From: Bacteroidota bacterium
GTDB lineage: Bacteria > Bacteroidota > Bacteroidia > UKL13-3
Direction of reading: 5' to 3'
Length of the DNA: 64,000 bases
NCBI GenBank assembly: GCA_040388375.1
Contig: JAZKBU010000001.1
Span: 336,996 to 400,995 of the forward strand
Under the pieces are notes generated by a model, which had not been told where the DNA came from, ran no database searches, and worked only from the letters and a program-made list of their open reading frames with translations. Shown piece after piece: positions 28,117-36,362 of this stretch. The translations under genes were made by a program, and so were the position numbers. How positions within the stretch are numbered: the first letter of the stretch is position 1; each line of letters opens with the position of its first letter.

Positions 28117-28983
28117 ATGCAACTCTCAACAATTGAATGGACAGACCGCACCTGGAACCCCGTAAGCGGCTGTACCAAAGTAAGCCAAGGGTGTAAAAAC
28201 TGTTACGCCCAAACCTTGTACGAGCGGTTTAATGGCAAAGGCAGCTTTGGCACCATAAAGCTAAACCACCACAAGCTAACCGAGCCCGTAGGCATAAAAA
28301 AGCCCAGCAAAATATTTGTTAACAGCATGAGCGACTTGTTTCATGAGCAAGTACCGTTTAGCTTTATTGATACTGTTTTTAACATTATGGGCCAATGCCA
28401 TTGGCACACATTTCAGGTGTTAACCAAACGCCCCAAACGTATGTACGATTATTATTTTTCATATAGAGAGCCTTTCAACCCTATACCCGATAACGTTTGG
28501 CTGGGCGTAAGTGTAGAAGATCAGGCCACCGCTAATGAGCGTATTCCCATATTGCTAGACATACCGGCTAAAACACGCTTTATAAGTGCCGAGCCCTTGT
28601 TAGATAGTTTTAACCTGTTTTCCGCTTACGATATATGGTTAGAAAAAGGAAATAGAGTACCTGTAAGGCCCCTAAGAAAAATGTTACACTGGGTAATTGC
28701 CGGTGGCGAAAGCGGTAGCGGAGCAAGGCCCCTTTCGCACCATACAGTAATAAAACTACAGCAAGAGTGCGAAATAAATAACATTCCTTTTTTCTTTAAA
28801 CAGTGGGGCGAGTATTTCCCAATAAACAGAATACTTACCAGTAAAGAGGTAAGACAACTAGGCAACATGAGCCCTAAAAAATGTATAACCATAGGCGATA
28901 CCGATTTTTTAAAAGTAGGTAAAAAAGCCGCAGGTAGTACGCTAAACGGCCAAGAGTACAAACAATTTCCAACCAACATTTAA
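28117..28983 (+). CDS. DUF5131 (phage Gp37/Gp68) family protein
   Basis: 288 aa. It opens with the family hallmark EWTDRTWNPVSGC followed by a CX6CX2C cluster (Cys19, Cys26, Cys29, then YA), which resembles an Fe-S site. The middle has VLTKRPKRM, WLGVSVEDQ and ISAEPLL, and the end GGESGSGARP. The family is common in phages and defence-type loci; its chemistry is not settled to my knowledge. It is 3 bp before a DUF1643 gene, so the two probably act together. Confidence 0.88.
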   Translation: MQLSTIEWTDRTWNPVSGCTKVSQGCKNCYAQTLYERFNGKGSFGTIKLNHHKLTEPVGIKKPSKIFVNSMSDLFHEQVPFSFIDTVFNIMGQCHWHTFQVLTKRPKRMYDYYFSYREPFNPIPDNVWLGVSVEDQATANERIPILLDIPAKTRFISAEPLLDSFNLFSAYDIWLEKGNRVPVRPLRKMLHWVIAGGESGSGARPLSHHTVIKLQQECEINNIPFFFKQWGEYFPINRILTSKEVRQLGNMSPKKCITIGDTDFLKVGKKAAGSTLNGQEYKQFPTNI

Positions 28984-28986
28984 GCT

Positions 28987-29604
28987 ATGAAAAACCAAGA
29001 AATTAATACAGCCATTACCACCAATATTAATGCGTTAAAAGAGAGCATGAAAAGCGCACCCGAAATGCTAAACACCATGCAAGATATAGCTAAGGCAGTA
29101 GGCGTAGTAACCATTAGCGGTGCCGAGTTTTCGCCTTGCCGTAAATACCGCTATGCACTTTGGCGTATTTGGGATGAAACAAAACCCTTTGTAATGTTTA
29201 TAGGCCTTAACCCCTCAACGGCCGATGAAAGCAAAAACGATAGAACAATAGCCAGGGTAAAAACCATTAGTGAGCACAACGGTTATGGCGGCTTTTACAT
29301 GATGAATTGTTTTCCATACATAAGCACAGATCCAAATATGCTAAATATGATGATGGCAACTATACCACACAGTAACGATGCTGTAAACGATAAATGGTTA
29401 GAGTGTGCAGCCGAAATGTGCAAAACCGTTGTGTTTGCCTGGGGAAATTTTGAAATAGTAAAAATATTGGGTAAAAATGAAACCATGCAGTTTTTATTCC
29501 CCAATGCCAAAGCTTTACACATTAACAAAAACGGTAGCCCAAAGCACCCTTTGTACTGCAATGCCAATACACTTTTTATTGACTATAACCCAACTAAAAA
29601 ATAA
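28987..29604 (+). CDS. DUF1643 family protein
   Basis: 205 aa. The pattern RKYRYALWRIWD, FIGLNPSTADESKNDRTIAR and NCFPYISTDP identifies DUF1643, a soluble family frequent in phages with no established activity. Adjacent to DUF5131; the pair recurs as neighbours of nucleic-acid-modifying genes, here two methylases and a PP-loop enzyme upstream. Confidence 0.88.
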   Translation: MKNQEINTAITTNINALKESMKSAPEMLNTMQDIAKAVGVVTISGAEFSPCRKYRYALWRIWDETKPFVMFIGLNPSTADESKNDRTIARVKTISEHNGYGGFYMMNCFPYISTDPNMLNMMMATIPHSNDAVNDKWLECAAEMCKTVVFAWGNFEIVKILGKNETMQFLFPNAKALHINKNGSPKHPLYCNANTLFIDYNPTKK

Positions 29605-29608
29605 AAAT

Positions 29609-29884
29609 ATGCTATTCAAAATACAATCAGAAAACGGTAAAACAGAGTATGCACAAGCCGAAAGCATACTACACCTGTTAAAATCTTATGCCAACGAGTT
29701 TTCGGCAGAGGACTTTCAAAACATAACAGAAGTTGATCCAATACCCGATGAGGAGGCAAAAACAATTAAGCTACACAACACATCGTATACCGAGGGCGAT
29801 CTGGAAAACACCAAATACATAATGTTATACGACTTAGCAGTAGGCAATGACTTTGTAATTATAGCCTCTAACGATACATATTAA
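29609..29884 (+). CDS. Small acidic protein
   Basis: 91 aa from the ATG at 29609; an upstream in-frame start lies inside DUF1643 and is unlikely. Strongly acidic, soluble, not recognised. Very acidic small phage proteins sometimes mimic DNA, but nothing specific supports that here. Confidence 0.5.
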   Translation: MLFKIQSENGKTEYAQAESILHLLKSYANEFSAEDFQNITEVDPIPDEEAKTIKLHNTSYTEGDLENTKYIMLYDLAVGNDFVIIASNDTY

Positions 29885-29895
29885 CCCCCAAAGCT

Positions 29896-30078
29896 ATGAA
29901 ACACCACCGCAAACCAAAGTATAACTACCGCAAGCGTACCAATGCAAAGCTAAAAGCCCATCGCAAAAAGCGTATGAGGCGATTAGTTAGGGCGATAGGC
30001 GGAATTATTCTGTTTTCAGGAATAATTCTTTCCTTATCACAATTAGCAGGAAGAATGAATAATAATACTAAAAACTAA
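29896..30078 (+). CDS. Small basic single-helix membrane protein
   Basis: 60 aa. The first about 32 residues are very basic (His, Lys, Arg), followed by one hydrophobic helix (about 33-50). Preceded by TAACCCCC (29882-29889) that starts at the previous stop codon. The basic cytoplasmic end may contact nucleic acid or lipid. Not recognised. Confidence 0.5.
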   Translation: MKHHRKPKYNYRKRTNAKLKAHRKKRMRRLVRAIGGIILFSGIILSLSQLAGRMNNNTKN

Positions 30079-30082
30079 AAAT

Positions 30083-30520
30083 ATGAGCACAGATTTAAAC
30101 CAAATACACCGTACCGATACCCCTTTGCAATATTTAGAAAATTACCACCGTAAATGGCTTGCATTAAAAAATGAGCCCACCACTGGTAACATTAATAACA
30201 ATTTTGAAAACAACCAGGCACGCCAGTTATTTCTTGATGATTGCAAACACCAGCTATACCAGTTAGATGTAGCCATTACAATGCTCAAAGAGCAAGATAG
30301 GTTAAGGTCAAAACTACGTATGTGTAAACTAGAAAAGTATAAAGACAATATTTACTATTTCCATGTGTTTTTTACTAACGAGGTAGAAGATATAACGGTG
30401 CATAGCGATGAATACCCGCATAAAGTTTTTTATACCACCAAGGTAACAGCCATTGTAGAAAACAGCGAGGGTAGCTTAGTCCTGGTAGATTTTAAAGAAA
30501 TACAATTTATTAACCCCTAA
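30083..30520 (+). CDS. Hypothetical protein
   Basis: 145 aa. Helical N-terminal half and beta-rich C-terminal half; soluble. No recognised domain. Spaced 4 bp after and 5 bp before same-strand neighbours. Confidence 0.5.
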   Translation: MSTDLNQIHRTDTPLQYLENYHRKWLALKNEPTTGNINNNFENNQARQLFLDDCKHQLYQLDVAITMLKEQDRLRSKLRMCKLEKYKDNIYYFHVFFTNEVEDITVHSDEYPHKVFYTTKVTAIVENSEGSLVLVDFKEIQFINP

Positions 30521-30525
30521 CCACC

Positions 30526-31077
30526 ATGCAAAGAGAACCAATAGACATATACAAGTGGAATGTACAAGTAACCACCATTGAGCAGTTTAAAGAAGTTGAG
30601 GGTTTTTGCCGTATAAGTTGGCCCAACTTAGTTTTTGATATAGAAAGCTTGCCAAAGCCCGCATATATCAATTTTGACGCCTTATACTATGGCTTAAATT
30701 GCTTTTGTTTTAATCCCTATTTAGATAGCCGTATTGATACCCGGTACACAATTACCTGGGAGCAATTTTTAACTATTAAACCAAAAGGTTTAGAAATACT
30801 TGCCAGCTTTTTACCTGAAAACAACGGTAGTGCTGCCAAGTCTATGAATGAAGCCATAGAAAAAATAAAACACCGACAATGGCAAACAAAAACACCAACT
30901 GAAGCCATTGCCGCCCTTTGTGTTGGCGATGCCGATGGTGAGCATTTTAATGGCGAAAAATATTTTACAGCCACCTATTACCCCAATACCCCGGGCATTG
31001 ATCCTGGTTGGGTATGTGGTAAACAACAGTACCCGTGCGAAGTAACCAAATACATACCACTAAAAAACCTCATATAG
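30526..31077 (+). CDS. Hypothetical protein
   Basis: 183 aa, soluble, Trp-rich at the N-terminus. Ends PGWVCGKQQYPCEVTKYIPL, with two cysteines. Preceded by TAACCCC (30511-30517). Not recognised. Confidence 0.5.
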   Translation: MQREPIDIYKWNVQVTTIEQFKEVEGFCRISWPNLVFDIESLPKPAYINFDALYYGLNCFCFNPYLDSRIDTRYTITWEQFLTIKPKGLEILASFLPENNGSAAKSMNEAIEKIKHRQWQTKTPTEAIAALCVGDADGEHFNGEKYFTATYYPNTPGIDPGWVCGKQQYPCEVTKYIPLKNLI

Positions 31078-31079
31078 CC

Positions 31080-31574
31080 ATGAAACTATTTAACCGCACA
31101 CGCTATGTAATTATAGCTACCGACATAATGGAGCGCACCGGGTATGTAAACTGCGACTGGTTTGGCTGGCAAACAATAAAGCCCGTTTCCAAGGGTAAAC
31201 AAACCGATGCCGACCAACTGGCGTGGGCCACCCTATTTAGGTTTGAGTATTTGCCCCACTTTTTTTGTTGGCTGTTTAACCGTTATAGCACTCGTAATTT
31301 ACTACTGCTAACCTTTTCCATAAAGCAGGTAACAAAGCCCCGCTACCGCTATGTAATACATTATACTACCCTGTTTACCTGGTGCACCGGTTATGTTAAT
31401 CTTTTCAGCACCGAACAGCGTAACTATAACTTAAATGCCCCCTATACCCATACCCAGGCATTAGCATGGGGTACCAAGTTTAAATACAAGTGGCTGGTAT
31501 ACCCATATTGTTGGTACCTAAACACCTTAATAAACATGCACACCGTTGAAAAAATAACCCTGCCCAATGATTAA
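31080..31574 (+). CDS. Aromatic-rich protein with internal duplication
   Basis: 164 aa from the ATG at 31080. Two about 50-residue units share TGYVN, then a variable stretch, then LAW.T.F.(F/Y) and CW..N: one at about residues 19-75, the other at about 107-160. Tryptophan and tyrosine are unusually frequent. No membrane helix is clear despite hydrophobic patches. Not recognised. Confidence 0.55.
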   Translation: MKLFNRTRYVIIATDIMERTGYVNCDWFGWQTIKPVSKGKQTDADQLAWATLFRFEYLPHFFCWLFNRYSTRNLLLLTFSIKQVTKPRYRYVIHYTTLFTWCTGYVNLFSTEQRNYNLNAPYTHTQALAWGTKFKYKWLVYPYCWYLNTLINMHTVEKITLPND

Positions 31575-31977
31575 CCACCGCAACACCCAACACCATTTTA
31601 TAAACCGCAAAGGCAAGTTTGTTAAAAACTGGGCGGTTATAAAAGCACACTATTGTAACCCTGTAAAGCAACATATTTCGCTGGGTTGGCATAAGCCAAA
31701 AATTGTGTACTATAAATGCTCACGCAAAGCTTTTGAGCAAATAGTAACCTGGACAGTACAACACCCACTTATACAAGTAAACAGCATTCGCGGCTGTTCT
31801 GATATTCCTTGGCCCGATGTTGAAGAGGAGCCTTACCCAGTACCAACCCATGTACACATAAATATGGGCGGAGGTGCCGTAGCTACCTTTAGCAAAACCC
31901 CAGGCACCGATACCCTAAACATAGTTAAAGGCTTAATACAAGCCGCCAAAGAACATTTAGCAAACAACATTATATAA
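31567..31977 (+). CDS. Hypothetical protein
   Basis: 136 aa, N-terminal half basic, overlapping the previous gene by 8 bp. Soluble; contains a Gly-rich turn (NMGGGA). Not recognised. Confidence 0.45.
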   Translation: MINHRNTQHHFINRKGKFVKNWAVIKAHYCNPVKQHISLGWHKPKIVYYKCSRKAFEQIVTWTVQHPLIQVNSIRGCSDIPWPDVEEEPYPVPTHVHINMGGGAVATFSKTPGTDTLNIVKGLIQAAKEHLANNII

Positions 31978-31984
31978 TACCATT

Positions 31985-32518
31985 ATGAAAAAACCAATAA
32001 CATTTAAAGACGTAGCCCACCATTATTGGGGCTGTACCATATTAACCAATGCCGATGCCGGTAACAGCTTTACCCTTGATACCGCAACAATAAACTTAGT
32101 AAGAAACGAGGCAAACTTACCAAACCACCCATACAAACCAGTGCTAAGGCGCATAAACGATATTTGTTTAGAAGAGGCGGCCATGGTAATGCAAATGGTA
32201 CACCACGAAGGTGTAGAGTATTCCATTTTAAACTATAAGATAAGCCACAACGAGGCCGGTACACCAATTATTACAATTAATAACGATTGGTATAAAGAAA
32301 CCCTATGCTTTGGAAACCTTACCGGTGCCATTTGGAACACCAATGAAAGCGCACATTTTAGAGCCAAAGTAGGTGCCGATGTTTTCCACTTTTTATACGG
32401 CCAGTTTTTCGATATGCACGGGCTTATTGATAGCAACCAAGCCTACAATATGCGCGACTACCCACAGCTATACGAACAACATTATTACCAAAACATTGAT
32501 AAATTAAAAACATGGTAA
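31985..32518 (+). CDS. Hypothetical protein
   Basis: 177 aa, soluble, alpha/beta, no recognised domain. Next gene begins at or within 3 bp of its stop. Confidence 0.5.
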   Translation: MKKPITFKDVAHHYWGCTILTNADAGNSFTLDTATINLVRNEANLPNHPYKPVLRRINDICLEEAAMVMQMVHHEGVEYSILNYKISHNEAGTPIITINNDWYKETLCFGNLTGAIWNTNESAHFRAKVGADVFHFLYGQFFDMHGLIDSNQAYNMRDYPQLYEQHYYQNIDKLKTW

Positions 32519-32520
32519 CA

Positions 32521-32799
32521 ATGCAAACAATTAAAAACTTTTACCATGTTATTGTAACCTTTCTCATGGTAGCACTAATTGCGTTTATAGGCAATAAAGC
32601 CAATAACGCTGTAAACTTTCCATTTATTACCCGGTACCAGGTAATAATACAGCGCATAAACCCAACAGCCGATAGTTGCCTGTGCAACTTTGTAACCCAT
32701 TACCGCACCGATACAGACTTGCTCCCCTCTACCCTTGTAATTCCCGACTCATGCCACAAATACAAGCTGGGCGATAGCCTGGTATTTACAAAAAAATAA
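32521..32799 (+). CDS. Small single-helix membrane or exported protein
   Basis: 92 aa from the ATG at 32521 (an ATG at 32512, overlapping the previous gene, would add three residues). One N-terminal hydrophobic helix (about residues 7-26) followed by a soluble beta-rich domain with two cysteines in SCLCN. Probably a membrane-anchored or secreted product. Not recognised. Confidence 0.5.
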   Translation: MQTIKNFYHVIVTFLMVALIAFIGNKANNAVNFPFITRYQVIIQRINPTADSCLCNFVTHYRTDTDLLPSTLVIPDSCHKYKLGDSLVFTKK

Positions 32800-32822
32800 T
32801 TAAATCATAACCCCTATAAACA

Positions 32823-33050
32823 ATGAAAAACGTAAAACGACTATCAGTAACCGTTACCTACAGTGTAGGATTAAGCGACTTACAAATGCCCGAAAAGGTA
32901 TTAAAAGAACTTACCGAGGCCGCCAATAATGGCGACACCATAGAACATGGCATGCTTAAATATAGCGAAGCTTCAGAATGGATTAATAACAATATAAAAG
33001 AGCGCGATTGCTTTGAGCATAACACAGCCATTGATGAAATAACAGAATAA
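32823..33050 (+). CDS. Small hypothetical protein
   Basis: 75 aa, acidic C-terminal half, soluble. Preceded by TAACCCC (32808-32814), 8 nt before the ATG. Not recognised. Confidence 0.5.
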   Translation: MKNVKRLSVTVTYSVGLSDLQMPEKVLKELTEAANNGDTIEHGMLKYSEASEWINNNIKERDCFEHNTAIDEITE

Positions 33051-33077
33051 GTTATACCATAACCCCCATTATAAACC

Positions 33078-33338
33078 ATGAAAATACAATTTAAAACCTA
33101 TGGAGGTAAGGAACAAACAACCTCTCTAAAGGAAATACTGGAAGATATAAACGCCATTCATAATGCAAACGATTTACAGGAGGTAATGAGCCAGTCAAAT
33201 GCAATGAAAAGTACCCTTTGCAGTATGATAGAAATTTTTTACAAAAAAGGCCTCCTTACCACTGATGACATTGCCAATATATTGGAGCAATTAAGATTTA
33301 GCTTTGATGAGGACACCCTAAAAATAATAGCGGAATGA
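33078..33338 (+). CDS. Small helical protein
   Basis: 86 aa, predicted helical after a short N-terminal beta part. Preceded by TAACCCCC (33060-33067), 10 nt before the ATG. Overlaps the next gene by 4 bp. Not recognised. Confidence 0.5.
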   Translation: MKIQFKTYGGKEQTTSLKEILEDINAIHNANDLQEVMSQSNAMKSTLCSMIEIFYKKGLLTTDDIANILEQLRFSFDEDTLKIIAE

Positions 33339-33691
33339 AAGCAAAACTATTAAAGCTTCCCAAAGTAAGTTTTTTGTTTGCTTGGTATGATTTATGGGTT
33401 GGCATATTTTGGGATCGTAAAAAACGCTGGCTATACATTTTACCGGTTCCATGCACCGGCATTATTGTAAAGTTTGAAAAACAAAAACCCGCTAACGAAA
33501 TATCAGTAGTAAGGTACAACCTAATGAACCAAGAGGGCTATACTCCTTATTGCGGCAACGATACTTGCATTTTACTCATGCACCGCACCACATGGAACAT
33601 AGACACTGCCCAGTTTGAGTGTAAATGTGGTTGGCGCTCACAGTTTCCATCGCGCTTTATTGCCAGGTATAAAGCCCGATGGAACAAGTAA
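33335..33691 (+). CDS. Hypothetical protein with possible zinc ribbon
   Basis: 118 aa. The C-terminal part has cysteines in YCGNDTC and FECKCGW, spaced as in a treble-clef or zinc ribbon. A hydrophobic aromatic N-terminal part precedes it. Last gene of the early operon before the noncoding centre. Confidence 0.5.
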   Translation: MKAKLLKLPKVSFLFAWYDLWVGIFWDRKKRWLYILPVPCTGIIVKFEKQKPANEISVVRYNLMNQEGYTPYCGNDTCILLMHRTTWNIDTAQFECKCGWRSQFPSRFIARYKARWNK

Positions 33692-33699
33692 AATATAGT

Positions 33700-33853
33700 T
33701 ATATTTGTATTTGTATTGCGTTAAACAATGAGAACTCGTGTACGGGGTGACGATAAACCATAAAGCTGCACAGTTTACTACACCGTTAGTAAAAAGGTTC
33801 AGGTACGCAAGTAGTCCTGGCTTACACATTAAAAATTTCATTTGCGCACTTGC
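33700..33853 (+). ncRNA. Candidate structured noncoding RNA
   Basis: No credible ORF in this 150-nt stretch. TATATTTG (33700-33707) matches the -7 promoter element. Downstream I find nested helices: AATGA/TCATT (33727-33731 with 33838-33842), GTGTA/TACAC (33738-33742 with 33823-33827), TTTACTA/TAGTAAA (33774-33780 with 33787-33793) and CAGG/CCTG (33800-33803 with 33816-33819). A terminator follows. No family recognised; it could also be only an operon 3' end. Confidence 0.4.
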
Positions 33854-33883
33854 AAAAGGCAGCCCTTAAAGGCTGCTTTTTTT
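33854..33883 (+). terminator. Terminator after the early operon or candidate RNA
   Basis: Stem GCAGCC (33859-33864) pairs with GGCTGC (33871-33876) around CTTAAA, flanked by AAAA and seven T. Confidence 0.85.
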
Positions 33884-33884
33884 A

Positions 33885-33970
33885 TGTTTTGCGCCAGCAA
33901 AACGCCTTTATTTACCCCTGTTGTGGCGTAGCCCAACAGCATTATTTTTGTTTTGCGCCAGCAAAACGCC
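33885..33970 (+). repeat. 22-bp direct repeat pair
   Basis: Identical 22-bp copies at 33885-33906 and 33949-33970, 64 bp apart. Each contains a small hairpin TTTTGC/GCAAAA around GCCA. Function unknown; they sit between the terminator and the iteron arrays. Confidence 0.8.
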
Positions 33971-34002
33971 ACTTTACTCCCGTGGGGTCAGTTCAGCCCG
34001 GG

Positions 34003-34025
34003 TACTTCTTTGTAGAAGTAGTTTT
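34003..34025 (+). terminator. Second terminator in the noncoding centre
   Basis: TACTTCT (34003-34009) pairs with AGAAGTA (34014-34020) around TTGT and is followed by GTTTTT. Weak but well formed. Confidence 0.5.
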
Positions 34026-34140
34026 TATTCGAAAATTTTTTTTAGTGCTGCTACTCCTACAGCCAATAATAACTACGCTTTTGGCCTGTTTTGAGGTGTA
34101 TAGGGGGTATTATTGGTTACTTTTCTAATATATTTTTTAA

Positions 34141-34414
34141 AAAATTTACCACAACAGCCACAACAAACCACTATATAATTTAATTAATTAATTAATAATA
34201 ATAGAGTTACGCTATAAATTTTTGTTGTGGCTGTTGTGGCTGTTGTGGCATTTTTCCATTTTTTAGCAGCTAAAATTTAATTTTCGGTAACTAAATAATT
34301 GGTTTTCATATAAAATTTACCACAACAGCCACAACGCTTACAACAGCCACAACGCCCACAACATAAAACACGGTTAAAAACCAGTGCTTTATGTTCTGTT
34401 GTGGCTGTTGTGGC
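34141..34414. repeat. Inverted iteron arrays, candidate replication origin
   Basis: Tandem CACAACAGC-type units form four blocks: 34148-34168 and 34319-34362 in one orientation, 34222-34250 and 34397-34414 in the other. A 24-bp segment is identical at 34141-34164 and 34312-34335. An AT-only block with repeated TTAA (about 34171-34200) lies inside the first inverted pair. Iterons plus an easily melted block, between the replication genes and the late region, is what a replication origin looks like. The rest of 33971-34626 shows no gene. Confidence 0.6.
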
Positions 34415-34538
34415 ATTTTAGTAAAAAAAGTTTTTTAAGGAAAAAATGAATTTTCGGGCAAAAAAAGGTAAAAAAACGCCATGCTATCAGTAAAAACAGG
34501 CGTTTAAATAGTACTCCATATAGTACAAATTATTATTG

Positions 34539-34580
34539 GTTTCAAAAAACAGTTACTAAAAACGGTAACCGTATATTGAA
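34539..34580 (+). repeat. GTTAC/A-tract repeat, copy b (short type)
   Basis: TTTCAAAAAACAGTTAC, then CGGTAACCG and ATTGAA. It overlaps the -33 region of the promoter at 34575-34606. Confidence 0.7.
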
Positions 34581-34606
34581 TTTGTAATAATAAAACTTTA
34601 CTTTTG
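34575..34606 (+). promoter_or_regulatory. Candidate promoter for 34627
   Basis: ATTG (34575-34578), 20 nt, then TACTTTTG (34599-34606), a match to TAnnTTTG. The -33 part lies in GTTAC repeat b, so a factor bound there would control it. Confidence 0.5.
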
Positions 34607-34626
34607 AGTTTATAATTAGCTAGTTA

Positions 34627-34851
34627 ATGAGCCACAAACCAGCGCGATTGTTTATTACCAAACAAGACATTAAAACACTGTTGGAGTGTAGCGAAAGCAT
34701 GGCTACTATACACAAGCGTAAAATTTACGATTTTGTAAACAAGCCCAAAGGTACCAAGCTTACCATTGATGATGTTTGCAAATGTTTTAACATAACGTTG
34801 GATCAGGCAGTACGTGTACTTACCGACTTTGCACCACCTGGCGATAAATAA
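34627..34851 (+). CDS. Small HTH-like protein
   Basis: 74 aa. ITKQDIKTLLECSESMATIH and KLTIDDVCKCFNITLDQAV look like two short helical DNA-binding segments, as in small excisionase-type or terminase-small-type proteins. It is the first gene after the candidate origin, with its own promoter. Function inferred only. Confidence 0.5.
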   Translation: MSHKPARLFITKQDIKTLLECSESMATIHKRKIYDFVNKPKGTKLTIDDVCKCFNITLDQAVRVLTDFAPPGDK

Positions 34852-34875
34852 CAACCCAATAAAAAAACAATAACA

Positions 34876-35361
34876 ATGGAACACACAAACGACTTTAATG
34901 TATTGCTTCAATACTTAGCCCAGCATGGCGGTAAAATAGTTAGCAGTAACAGTTTAGATGCTGACTTAATAGCACAAGCGCAAGCCTCAAACCGCATGTA
35001 TGTAGATGAAAATTCACTGGGTTATGTTTGGGAGCCACCCGTTGCCGATAAATTTCCCGTTACTGTTGATGAGGTAAAAATGTATGAATGGTGCTACCCC
35101 TTAGAGGTTCATTTACCGGAACACTTAAAAAACCTAACATTTACCGATGCAGATAACCCTGCTAACACAACCGACAGCGTACCCCGTAGGGCTAAATTAT
35201 ATATGCTAACAACTCCCGAAAAAGCTATATACAATGCTGTTATGGAGGTTGAAAAAATTGGTGCCGATGTTAGACTTACCAATGCTGTAAACCTTTTACA
35301 GCAAGCAAAAGAACTGGTTGCCGATTTTGTAGATGATGTACCACCAAAAGCGGCCAATTAA
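34876..35361 (+). CDS. Hypothetical protein
   Basis: 161 aa, acidic, soluble, with a helical C-terminal third (AVMEVEKIGADVRLTNAVNL region). Not recognised. Ends 50 bp before a strong terminator. Confidence 0.5.
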   Translation: MEHTNDFNVLLQYLAQHGGKIVSSNSLDADLIAQAQASNRMYVDENSLGYVWEPPVADKFPVTVDEVKMYEWCYPLEVHLPEHLKNLTFTDADNPANTTDSVPRRAKLYMLTTPEKAIYNAVMEVEKIGADVRLTNAVNLLQQAKELVADFVDDVPPKAAN

Positions 35362-35410
35362 CCAATAAAATATAGACCAAACAACATTTGTTGAGATTAC
35401 AGATTACACA

Positions 35411-35442
35411 AAAAAAGGCTGCCTTAAAAAGCAGCCTTTTTT
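35411..35442. terminator. Bidirectional terminator
   Basis: AAAAAAGGCTGC pairs with GCAGCCTTTTTT around an 8-nt loop. It ends both the rightward gene at 34876 and the convergent leftward gene at 35463. Confidence 0.88.
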
Positions 35443-35462
35443 GTTGTTAACCGGTGTTGGTA

Positions 35463-36194
35463 TTAATACTTAGCTATGCGTAAGCCTACACCTACACTTA
35501 GGTTATAGTTGCTTACACTTAAGCTATTATCTAACGTGGCTGGGCTGGCACCCGTTAAAGTAGCATTAGTAGTATATTTTATAGTTTGTGCCTGGCTGCT
35601 TACATCTGCCAGTAAACATACCCTGTTACTTAGGTTATACTTATAGTTAAGCCCTAAGCTAAACGATAAATTACCCCCACTACCCTCACTGTTGGTAAAC
35701 CTGTCGCCACCGCTAAAGGTAGCATCGTACCCGGGTGTGGTAAAGCTGCTATAGTAAAACAAATACCTAAGCGCTAAGCTGTGTTTGTAGTTTATTTTCC
35801 AGCGTATGTTGTGGCCTAACCCAAACGAGTTAAAGTTATAAGCCCCCTTGTTTTCAGCCAATAAAACAGTACCGCCAAAAGCCGTTTCCAGTCGCTCATT
35901 ATACGCTGAATTGTTTAACATATACTTTTGCCCGGTATACTGTAAAATAAGCCCGTGGCGTTGCTTTTTACCAAACTGAAAGCATACGTTTAAGTTAATA
36001 AGCGCACCGGTATTAGCATAGCCCGCGCTTTTACTGGTTTTATCCATACTGCCAAAGTCGCCATTGGGTACAGCCACACCAAGGTTTAAGCCCCAGGTGC
36101 CTATGTCGTTTTGGGTAGTATCAATGGTGTTTTGTGCGCTTACTTGTGCGCTAAGTGCGGCCACCATGGCCGTGAGTAAAATAATTCTTTTCAT
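35463..36194 (-). CDS. Phage-borne outer-membrane beta-barrel protein (cargo gene)
   Basis: 243 aa from the ATG at 36194, giving the signal peptide MKRIILLTAMVAALSAQVSAQ; an upstream ATG would hide it. The mature part alternates as in an eight-strand barrel, with strands such as HSLALRYLFYYSSF and YNLSVGVGLRIAKY. It is on the strand opposite to its neighbours and has its own terminator, the hallmark of a cargo (moron) gene. A surface change such as exclusion of other phages is plausible. Exact family unknown. Confidence 0.7.
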   Translation of the reverse strand: MKRIILLTAMVAALSAQVSAQNTIDTTQNDIGTWGLNLGVAVPNGDFGSMDKTSKSAGYANTGALINLNVCFQFGKKQRHGLILQYTGQKYMLNNSAYNERLETAFGGTVLLAENKGAYNFNSFGLGHNIRWKINYKHSLALRYLFYYSSFTTPGYDATFSGGDRFTNSEGSGGNLSFSLGLNYKYNLSNRVCLLADVSSQAQTIKYTTNATLTGASPATLDNSLSVSNYNLSVGVGLRIAKY

Positions 36195-36315
36195 AGTTTG
36201 TATATGTTTTTTTAGGTGAACAATTATACCAATTACCCTATACAAAACCATGCCAACCTAACAAAACGGCCTTTTTAGTTACTTTTTTAGCTGCCAAAAA
36301 CAGCTAATTAAAGCC

Positions 36316-36334
36316 TTTTTTAGCTACTAAAAAA
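36316..36334. repeat. A/T-tract palindrome
   Basis: TTTTTTAG-CTA-CTAAAAAA, a variant of the palindromic core of the GTTAC repeats (TTTTTAGTwACTAAAAA). It lies in the 276-bp gap between the cargo gene and the late operon, which also holds the late promoter at 36363-36394 and no gene. Confidence 0.5.
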
Positions 36335-36362
36335 CAACTATAAACAGTTGTAAAGCCTAGTG

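Noticed and set aside
33850-34128. 92-codon frame in the noncoding centre
   Set aside because: It reads across a terminator and both 22-bp repeats; composition is explained by these elements.
34141-34414. CRISPR array
   Set aside because: Units are 9-12 bp without unique spacers and occur in inverted blocks; no cas genes nearby.
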